This document shows, piece after piece, positions 58,343 to 64,000 of a stretch of 64,000 bases of DNA (its first letter is position 1; each line of letters starts with the position of its first letter). Position numbers and translations under genes: made by a program. The stretch lies in NCBI RefSeq assembly GCF_900107795.1, contig NZ_FNRL01000003.1:124001-188000 (forward strand). The letters run 5' to 3'. Under the pieces are notes generated by a model that saw only the letters and a program-made list of their open reading frames with translations, had not been told where the DNA came from and made no database searches. Origin of the DNA: Chitinophaga terrae (ex Kim and Jung 2007) (GTDB lineage: Bacteria > Bacteroidota > Bacteroidia > Chitinophagales > Chitinophagaceae).

Positions 58343-58561
58343 TTTCTTCCAGGTTTATTGAGGATGGTTGATAATAAAATACAGCGCTCAAGGTAAAGGA
58401 ATGCACTTTATCAAGTGTAAATCCAATGTTAAAAACAGTGCGGGATAGCTTCCTGTTTATCTTTGAAGTTATAAAATCCGCACAAGAAATGCACAGGGAT
58501 TTTAAAGTTATGAACATTGTTGGCGGGAATATATCATAGGGTGGGAGTTTAAGCCAAATAG

Positions 58562-59407
58562 TTAGGAAGCCAGACGTCTGCTCCGCCTGAATGCAGTTGG
58601 GCTCATCCCTTTTCTCTTTTTAAAGATCCTGTTCAGATGGCTTTCATCCGTAAATCCAAGTTCCGACACCATTTCACTGATCCGCATATCGCTGTGCAAT
58701 AATCGGTGTTCTATCATTTTGATCTTATAATTCATAATGAACTGCTGCATGGTTTCATTTGTATGCCGTTTGAAAAACCTGCCCACATAGTGTTCAGAAA
58801 CACCGAAATGTTTGCTGATCACCTCCGAACGGATCTTCTCCGGCTGCGAAATATGCAGGCGGATATATTCAAGTATATCTTTCGCCTTCTCATCTGTCTG
58901 TTCATCCATATTCACCGGCAAAAACTTGCTGATATTGCGGGCAACAATTACAATCAGGGTATTTACCATCAGCTGGATCAATTCTCCATTATAAATATCC
59001 CTGGTTGTATATTCCCTGATCAGCGCTTCCACAACCGGCCTGACCAGGCTCTTGTCTATCTGGTTCTTTAAAATACAACCTGGCTGATGATTGGCATTCT
59101 GAAGAATATATTCCAGCTTCCTGATATTATCCTGCGTTAAGGCATTCTGCCGGATATAGATATTAGTGAACCGGAGGTAGAAGAGCGTAGTAGGGGTGTC
59201 AATTTCCAGCGAATGCGAATCTTCCGGGGTAACAAGGAACATATGACCAGGCCGGTAGTTGAAGTAATGATCATTGATACATTGCCGGCCCATGCCATCA
59301 ACAATATAGACCAGTTCAAAAAAATTGTGACCATGCGTTACTTCCTTGCAGGAGGCCAGCTCCTTCACCTGGATTTCGAACGGCTGATACAGGTTATCTC
59401 TTTTCAT
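58562..59407 (-). CDS. AraC-family transcriptional regulator with cupin-like sensor
   Basis: A 281-aa protein with an N-terminal AraC-binding (cupin-like) domain (about 10-95, with KEVTHGHNFFELVYIVDGMG and HYFNYRPGHMFLVTPEDSHS) and a C-terminal double HTH (about 180-278: GVSEHYVGRFFKRHTNETMQ, then LGFTDESHLNRIFKKRKGMS). The ligand is unknown; sugars are common for this layout. It is divergent from a quinone oxidoreductase gene across 86 bp, which is therefore its likely target. Confidence 0.92.
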   Translation of the reverse strand: MKRDNLYQPFEIQVKELASCKEVTHGHNFFELVYIVDGMGRQCINDHYFNYRPGHMFLVTPEDSHSLEIDTPTTLFYLRFTNIYIRQNALTQDNIRKLEYILQNANHQPGCILKNQIDKSLVRPVVEALIREYTTRDIYNGELIQLMVNTLIVIVARNISKFLPVNMDEQTDEKAKDILEYIRLHISQPEKIRSEVISKHFGVSEHYVGRFFKRHTNETMQQFIMNYKIKMIEHRLLHSDMRISEMVSELGFTDESHLNRIFKKRKGMSPTAFRRSRRLAS

Positions 59408-59493
59408 AGCATAAAAATACAGAATTATGGAAAATTTGTACAGGTAAATAACCTTTCCGTCGGTATAAATTTGCTTTATAAATCACACGACCA

Positions 59494-60432
59494 ATGAAAG
59501 CAATAGTATTAAAGGAATTCGGACCAACCAGTAACCTGGAGATCAAGGATATAGCTACCCCGACTATCAAAACAGGAGAAGTACTGGTTAGGGTAAAAGC
59601 CATCAGTATTAATCCCGTAGATGTAAAAAGCCGTGCCGGCGGCGGTTTTGCCAGCGTCCTGAAAGATTTTGATCCCATTATTTTAGGATGGGATATTGCC
59701 GGAACGGTAGTAGCCAGCGAATCGCCCCTGTTTAAAGTGAACGACGATGTTTTTGGAATGGTCAATTTCCCCGGTCACGGTCAAGCCTATGCGGAATATG
59801 TAGCCGCGCCGGCCGATCAACTGGCCTTGAAACCCGCCAATATTTCCTTTGAGGAAGCTGCTGCCGCTACTTTAGCTGCGCTAACCGCCTGGCAGGCGTT
59901 GACTCCCAACCCCGCTATCAAACCAGGCAGCAAAGTACTGATACATGCCGCCTCCGGCGGTGTTGGCCATTACGCCGTGCAGATAGCCAAACATCTGGGC
60001 GCCTATGTGATAGGCACTTCCTCCGCCGCAAATAAAGACGCGGTACTGGCGCTGGGCGCCGATCAACATATCGATTATAAAACCCAGACCCTGAAAAACG
60101 AGGTAAAAGACCTGGACTTTGTTTTGGATATGCTGGGAGAGAAAACCATTGACGAATCCCTGGAAGTGATCAGGCCCGGCGGAGCTATCACCACTATTTT
60201 CGGCGCAGGAAAAGGTACCATCGTGGAAAAAGCCAAAGCCTACAATGTAACCGGCAATGGTATCCTGGTACACTCCAACGGCGCGGACATGGAGCAGATC
60301 GCGAAATTGCTGGCATCAGGCAAGATCCGTTCTGTTATTGCCAGAACATTTGCATTCGATGAAATGGCCGAAGCGCATGCCTTCGTTGAAACAGGAAGAA
60401 CTGTAGGTAAAGTTGTCGTAAAAGCAGATTAA
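59494..60432 (+). CDS. Zinc-free medium-chain dehydrogenase (quinone oxidoreductase-like)
   Basis: A 312-aa NADPH-dependent oxidoreductase of the MDR superfamily. The GroES-like domain opens MKAIVLKEFGPTSNLEIKDI and the Rossmann domain carries VLIHAASGGVGHYAVQIAKH, with the AASGGVG nucleotide loop. The zinc-binding cysteines of alcohol dehydrogenases are absent, so it belongs with quinone or enoyl reductases. Cytoplasmic. It is divergent from an AraC regulator; a TAAATTTG -7-like element at 59466-59473 precedes it, but no -33 at the normal distance. A strong terminator follows. Confidence 0.93.
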   Translation: MKAIVLKEFGPTSNLEIKDIATPTIKTGEVLVRVKAISINPVDVKSRAGGGFASVLKDFDPIILGWDIAGTVVASESPLFKVNDDVFGMVNFPGHGQAYAEYVAAPADQLALKPANISFEEAAAATLAALTAWQALTPNPAIKPGSKVLIHAASGGVGHYAVQIAKHLGAYVIGTSSAANKDAVLALGADQHIDYKTQTLKNEVKDLDFVLDMLGEKTIDESLEVIRPGGAITTIFGAGKGTIVEKAKAYNVTGNGILVHSNGADMEQIAKLLASGKIRSVIARTFAFDEMAEAHAFVETGRTVGKVVVKAD

Positions 60433-60453
60433 TCAGAAACCAACCTTATAACC

Positions 60454-60487
60454 GTTGCCAGCGATAACCTCGCTGGCAACTCTTTTT
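60454..60487 (+). terminator. Intrinsic terminator of the oxidoreductase gene
   Basis: A perfect 10-bp stem gttgccagcg/cgctggcaac with a 7-nt loop, followed by tctttttaa. Confidence 0.92.
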
Positions 60488-60505
60488 AAACTACTCTAAT
60501 TTTAC

Positions 60506-60512
60506 TATCTTG
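60506..60512 (+). promoter_or_regulatory. Candidate promoter of the leader peptide/EamA transcript
   Basis: TATCTTG, one T short of TAnnTTTG, ends 22 nt before the ATG of the 19-codon leader. The -33 region falls in the T run after the preceding terminator and has no clear TTG. Confidence 0.4.
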
Positions 60513-60534
60513 CGCAAAATGATCGTATAACACA

Positions 60535-60594
60535 ATGCATACTTATATATCTACACCTCCTCCAGCTGTTGTTGTTGTAGCCGTTCAGGCTTAA
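60535..60594 (+). CDS. Candidate Pro/Val-rich leader peptide (19 aa)
   Basis: The ORF encodes MHTYISTPPPAVVVVAVQA and stops with TAA. It has three consecutive Pro codons and then Ala, four consecutive Val codons, Ala and Val, the kind of amino-acid run seen in attenuator leaders. It starts about 20 nt after a candidate promoter and is followed at once by alternative pairing segments and a T run, then the EamA transporter gene. The ORF itself is certain; that it is translated is inference. Ribosome stalling at Pro or Val codons would couple transporter expression to those amino acids. Confidence 0.5.
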   Translation: MHTYISTPPPAVVVVAVQA

Positions 60595-60595
60595 T

Positions 60596-60683
60596 AACCA
60601 GCGCTTACTTTCTCTTTTATGCTATGTCCTGAACCCGGGACTGGTTGTGTATTTCACTGAGTCTGTTGACCTGGTTATTTTTT
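60596..60683 (+). promoter_or_regulatory. Candidate transcription attenuator before the EamA gene
   Basis: The segment aaccag (60596-60601) can pair with ctggtt at 60641-60646 or with ctggtt at 60671-60676. The second ctggtt, as cctggtt, can also pair with aacccgg (60632-60638, one mismatch) and is followed by a T6 run at 60678-60683, as a terminator would be. The stems are short and I could not compute their stability. Confidence 0.35.
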
Positions 60684-60739
60684 CGTGCCTCTGCATTTCC
60701 GCAGGCGGCATCATCTCTTTTTATTCAAATTTTCAATAA

Positions 60740-61606
60740 ATGACCAGGTATATATTAATGGTATTTGCCGGCGCATGCAGCTATGGCATTTTATCAACGT
60801 TTGTAAAACTATCTTACAGGGAAGGTTATACAGCAGCTCAGATCTCCGTATCCCAGGCTTTGGCAGGTATGCTGTTCCTATGGCTGCTTGTATGCCTCAA
60901 TAAACAATGGAACTTTCGTCAATACACCCTGAAAACCCTGTTATGGCTGTTGCCTACCGGCGCGGCGATCGGGTTTTCCAGTTTTGTATATTATCTCTCC
61001 GTCGTCTATCTCCCTGCATCGGTAGCTATTATTATCCTCATGCAATTTACCTGGATAGGGTTATTGCTCGAATGGCTCATCTATAAACAGGCGCCTGGCA
61101 GGTCGCAGCTAATGATCACGGTGCTGATCATACTGGGAAGCGGTATGGGGAGCGGGGGAATAAGCGCAGGCGCTCACCTGCCATTAAAAGGTCTTGCTTT
61201 GGCCGCCTTGTCGGCGCTCCTTTATGCCATCTACCTGCTGGCTAACGCCCGCGTGGGAAAGACAATTCCGGCCCTCCCGAAAAGCGCTGTTATGATGACC
61301 GGCTCTTTCCTGGGTTTGCTGCTGGCCAACCTGCCAGAACTATCGCATGCCGCGCACCTGGACCTGGGACTGCTTAAATGGGCTTTATTCCTGGCTACTT
61401 TCGGAACCATCATTCCCCCAATCCTGTTTTCTAAAGGAGTTCCTAAAATTGGCGTAGGGGTAAGCGCTGTACTGATGACTGCCGAGTTGCCGGTAGCCGT
61501 TATCTGTTCGCACTGGTTGCTGAACGAGAAGGTAACTGTTGTGCAATGGCTGGGCGTAGCAGTGATGTTGTTTGCCATGTTCCTGTTGAATGTGAAGAAA
61601 AAGTAG
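60740..61606 (+). CDS. EamA-family (DMT) transporter
   Basis: A 288-aa inner-membrane protein with ten hydrophobic segments in two EamA repeats (about 3-135 and 150-285). The N-terminus MTRYILMVFAGACSYGILST, the VYYLSVVYLPASVAIIILMQ segment and the second repeat's PKIGVGVSAVLMTAELPVAV are typical. DMT exporters move amino acids or small metabolites out of the cell; the Pro/Val-rich leader upstream suggests an amino acid but does not prove it. The 307-bp gap before it holds the terminator, promoter, leader and attenuator listed. A bidirectional terminator follows. Confidence 0.9.
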   Translation: MTRYILMVFAGACSYGILSTFVKLSYREGYTAAQISVSQALAGMLFLWLLVCLNKQWNFRQYTLKTLLWLLPTGAAIGFSSFVYYLSVVYLPASVAIIILMQFTWIGLLLEWLIYKQAPGRSQLMITVLIILGSGMGSGGISAGAHLPLKGLALAALSALLYAIYLLANARVGKTIPALPKSAVMMTGSFLGLLLANLPELSHAAHLDLGLLKWALFLATFGTIIPPILFSKGVPKIGVGVSAVLMTAELPVAVICSHWLLNEKVTVVQWLGVAVMLFAMFLLNVKKK

Positions 61607-61636
61607 CGTGTGATCTTCTCCCAATAATTAACAATA

Positions 61637-61672
61637 AAGGCCGGTAACTTCTACGCTACCGGCCTTCTTTTT
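61637..61672. terminator. Bidirectional intrinsic terminator
   Basis: A perfect 10-bp stem aaggccggta/taccggcctt with a 10-nt loop, followed on the plus strand by cttttt and flanked by A/T on the other side; it separates the convergent EamA and GH127 genes. Confidence 0.9.
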
Positions 61673-61689
61673 ATAATACCGAAAAATGA

Positions 61690-63711
61690 TCATTTATCCA
61701 CCACGGGAAACTGCGATATCCTTAACCTTGTACAACCATAAGGGATCAACGTAATTTCTTCTTCCTGTCCTACTTCCATCTGGTAAGTAGTAGAAAACGG
61801 CAATGGGCCTGCCATTTCGTTGTACAGTCCCCAGCTCGGGATGCGTTTGGCTTTTGTTTTCAGGATCAGCGGCGCATTTTCGATGCTCCACGGATACCGG
61901 GCAACAGCAGCCTTCTTCTCCAGATCAAACTTATTGTTATCCCTGATCAACGCATAGTTCCAGGGACTGGCCGGGCGGATCTCGTAGTAAGTATCGCCAT
62001 AGTCGATAGGATCTTTGGTGTTGTGAACCTTTTCTATCTTCTCATCTATTTTCAGTGCATAGGTCAACGGACCGCGTTGCACAGACAATGAGTTCTCTGA
62101 CCAGGTATCGTTATAAATATGCATTGGCAGTTCGAGCGTTACCCGGTCGCCTTTCTTCCATTCCCTGTTCAACTGCACGATTTTATTGCCGGCTGCTTCC
62201 ATCACCGTTTCGCCATTTACTTTGATATTGGCTTTCTTACACCATTTAGGAATGCGCAGGTGAAAAGGGAAACTTACCTTTTTATTAGTATTAATAGTAA
62301 AGTTGATGCTTTCTTCGAACGGATAGTTCGTTTCTTCTTTAATGGTTATCGGCTGTTGGTTAGCCACGTATATTTTCACCTCGCTCGGCGCGTATACCAG
62401 GGCTGCAACCCCGCTGTCGATAGTGGCATACCAGAGGTTCTGGGTAAATTTAGGCCATCCCTGGTGCATGTTGGATGTACAGCAGGGGTAGCCCGACAGC
62501 AACCCGTAACAAAGATCTGTTCCATGATGGTTCACCTGGAAATTACGTATATGCCTGGTAGCCATTACCTGGTTTGCCTGCTGGAAATACTGGTGATCTA
62601 TAAAGTTTTCAAATATTTGTGAAGGCAATGCATTGAAGGCAATTTTTTCCAGGTGGTCTGCAAAATCTACATCCCCCGTAATGGCCAGCATGCTTTCGAG
62701 GCTATACATCATTTCAACGGCCGTGCACAGTTCTGATCCCTGCGTCGGTACATTGCCATGTAACGCTTCGTCGGCGCCATACAGCCCGTGCGCCATCCCG
62801 TTAAAGCGCCTGAGATCTGCAAAGCCTTTCTTCACCGCTTCCAGGTATTTGGCTTCGGGGTGCTGCTGGTAATAGATAACCGGCTCCTTGAAGCCCTGCG
62901 CGAGGTTTACGCCGTGGGCCGATCCCGGCGTCCACAGCATATCCGTATGCAGGAAGGCGTTAGTGAAATTGAAGGTCTGTTTATGGATCAGTTCTGCCAG
63001 GTCCAGCAGGAACTGGTCGCCGGTTATATTATATAGCCAGTACACTACCTGCAGGTTATCGCCGCCCCTCCATTCTGCCCAGAAGGTCCAGTGACCCAGG
63101 GGTTTGGATGGCAGTTCTTTAAGCTGGTACCGGAAATACTTTGTCATCAGCGTTATAACCCGTTTGTCGCCTGTGGCGTCGTAGTATTGTTTCAGTACTT
63201 TCAGCATCACCATTTTAGGCCACCAGTCGCGGCTGTTGTCGCGCTGAATACCTGGCTCGTATGGGTAATCGGTCGACGGACCAAAATACCCGTCCGGATG
63301 CTGATGGTTGATAGACCATTCTACCCAGGGTTGTACTTTTTTGATGAGCGCTTCGTCTTTAAGGATATAAGCAAGCGGCAACAATCCATCTATCCAGTAT
63401 GGTCCTCTTTCCCACTGATCGCCATCCCCGCCCAGCCAGCCGTTGCGGTGGTTCATTACCAATGGGTAAAGTTTGTCGAGCTGGCCTGTAGCGCCGTCAC
63501 GCTGGCTTTCCAGCATTGTTCTTAACCAGCCGGCAGGACTGATGCTTCCTAACGGGAGTTCGAGGTATGGTTTCTGATGTAAAGGCAACCTGTTGGCATA
63601 ATAGGTGGGTACAGGTTCCGCTTGTTTCTTGGTTCGCTGTGCCAGCACAGGAAGGGAAAGGCTTATCAGTACCGTGGAAAATAAGGCGATTTTCTTCATT
63701 CTTTTCTGCAT
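61690..63711 (-). CDS. Glycoside hydrolase family 127 (beta-L-arabinofuranosidase-like)
   Basis: A 673-aa exported enzyme; the signal peptide KKIALFSTVLISLSLPVLAQ fits either the Met at 63711 or the one at 63699. An (alpha/alpha)6 barrel follows. The Zn-thiolate active site of GH127 is visible: E327-L-C329 and the Cys pair C410-C411 in SGYPCCTSNMHQG. The C-terminal part is a beta-sandwich. GH127 enzymes release beta-L-arabinofuranose from plant glycans and hydroxyproline-linked oligosaccharides; a related DUF1680 specificity is possible. It has no SusCD partner here. Confidence 0.9.
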   Translation of the reverse strand: MQKRMKKIALFSTVLISLSLPVLAQRTKKQAEPVPTYYANRLPLHQKPYLELPLGSISPAGWLRTMLESQRDGATGQLDKLYPLVMNHRNGWLGGDGDQWERGPYWIDGLLPLAYILKDEALIKKVQPWVEWSINHQHPDGYFGPSTDYPYEPGIQRDNSRDWWPKMVMLKVLKQYYDATGDKRVITLMTKYFRYQLKELPSKPLGHWTFWAEWRGGDNLQVVYWLYNITGDQFLLDLAELIHKQTFNFTNAFLHTDMLWTPGSAHGVNLAQGFKEPVIYYQQHPEAKYLEAVKKGFADLRRFNGMAHGLYGADEALHGNVPTQGSELCTAVEMMYSLESMLAITGDVDFADHLEKIAFNALPSQIFENFIDHQYFQQANQVMATRHIRNFQVNHHGTDLCYGLLSGYPCCTSNMHQGWPKFTQNLWYATIDSGVAALVYAPSEVKIYVANQQPITIKEETNYPFEESINFTINTNKKVSFPFHLRIPKWCKKANIKVNGETVMEAAGNKIVQLNREWKKGDRVTLELPMHIYNDTWSENSLSVQRGPLTYALKIDEKIEKVHNTKDPIDYGDTYYEIRPASPWNYALIRDNNKFDLEKKAAVARYPWSIENAPLILKTKAKRIPSWGLYNEMAGPLPFSTTYQMEVGQEEEITLIPYGCTRLRISQFPVVDK

Positions 63712-63841
63712 AATTGACCGGCAAGTTATCTTATTTTCTGGCCCGGGGTTAGCTTAAAAAGATCATTATTTCCATAAAATGTATCAGGGTGAACTCCCTG
63801 GGCAATTATTTGTTTTCCTTAACTGATAAAGTACCTGGGTA

Positions 63842-64000
63842 ATGACACAGTTTAGCTTATTTGACGACAACGAACATTTGATCTTCCCTGAGGGATTGCT
63901 GACCTATTACCCTCATTTTCTGGAAGAAGCAGAGGGGATAGCATTATTGAATGAGTTGATCGATACGGTTCCCTGGAAGCAATCGACCCTGACCATACAG
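63842..64000 (+). CDS. AlkB-like 2-oxoglutarate dioxygenase, N-terminal part (runs off right edge)
   Basis: 53 codons are visible, starting MTQFSLFDDNEHLIFPEGLL. The LFPEGLLTYYPHFL...ALLNELIDTVPWKQ pattern is the N-terminal substrate-recognition segment of AlkB homologues, which reverse DNA or RNA alkylation with Fe(II) and 2-oxoglutarate. The HxD...H iron site lies beyond the window, so activity cannot be confirmed. It is divergent from the GH127 gene. Confidence 0.75.
   Translation, partial: MTQFSLFDDNEHLIFPEGLLTYYPHFLEEAEGIALLNELIDTVPWKQSTLTIQ

Noticed and set aside
58458..58539. A TATCTTTG element (58458-58465) followed by a 16-codon ORF (58489-58539)
   Set aside because: No TTG at the proper -33 distance, and the ORF lies in the tail of a convergent region without a following gene; chance is sufficient.

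Overview
The window reads as a chromosomal segment of a Bacteroidota species, most likely a Chitinophagaceae member such as Chitinophaga. The signs are several promoters of the Bacteroidota form TTTG/TTG-N19-21-TAnnTTTG, almost no Shine-Dalgarno sequences, a TonB-dependent receptor plus a TonB-plug/MG2 envelope protein, DUF4369-TlpA thioredoxins, a propeller-type sensor regulator and carbohydrate-active enzymes (GH18, GH127, GH71/99-like). The assignment is by gene style, not by a database match. I see no phage, insertion sequence, integron or CRISPR array.

Layout. 0-1 kb: start of an RNase HI gene and a tandem duplication of tRNA-His(GTG), each copy with its own promoter and terminator. 1-4 kb: an unrecognised 401-aa protein, a Tudor-like domain protein and a secreted class 3 lipase. 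4-8.2 kb: aspA, a Dcu-type C4-dicarboxylate carrier and an outer-membrane porin, apparently one anaerobic aspartate/fumarate unit. 8.3-16.5 kb: an MG2/TonB-plug protein, a HI0933-type flavoprotein, two DUF4369-TlpA thioredoxins and the tail-specific protease Prc. 16.7-22.6 kb: deoxynucleoside kinase with folK, sppA, an ABC-2 permease without an ATPase, two tandem SRPBCC proteins and a DUF2911 protein. 22.6-27.2 kb: bioA and a hybrid histidine kinase framed by two related non-coding repeat blocks. 27.2-33.2 kb: a minus-strand operon of response regulator, histidine kinase, TonB-dependent receptor and LtaS-like membrane sulfatase.

33.4-43.4 kb: a polysaccharide region with a small membrane protein, a GH71/99-like hydrolase, a propeller/LuxR regulator, a NagX-like acyltransferase, a GH18 chitinase fused to a ThuA domain, a lone ThuA protein and a secreted serine hydrolase. 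43.4-47 kb: an overlapping pair of half-size ABC exporters with complementary degenerate residues, as in asymmetric heterodimers. 47-50.3 kb: divergent FMN reductase and SDR genes around a perfect 28-bp palindrome, a DUF3052-like protein and a histidine kinase. 50.5-60.4 kb: an isolated PBP2, TetR and GlxA-type regulators, a single-domain response regulator, a sorbosone/PQQ-type dehydrogenase, a YjbQ protein, a hybrid kinase, an AraC regulator and a zinc-free quinone oxidoreductase. 60.5-64 kb: a candidate Pro/Val-rich leader peptide and attenuator before an EamA transporter, a GH127 enzyme and the start of an AlkB-like gene.

The most noteworthy items are the leader/attenuator before the EamA gene, the structured repeat blocks at 22.6-23.1 and 26.9-27.2 kb, the 28-bp operator at 47.7 kb, the asymmetric ABC pair, the GH18-ThuA fusion and the four-gene sensor/receptor/sulfatase operon. 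Where an upstream in-frame TTG or GTG would lengthen a gene, I chose the ATG that gives a clean signal peptide or a conserved N-terminus and does not run into a promoter or neighbour.
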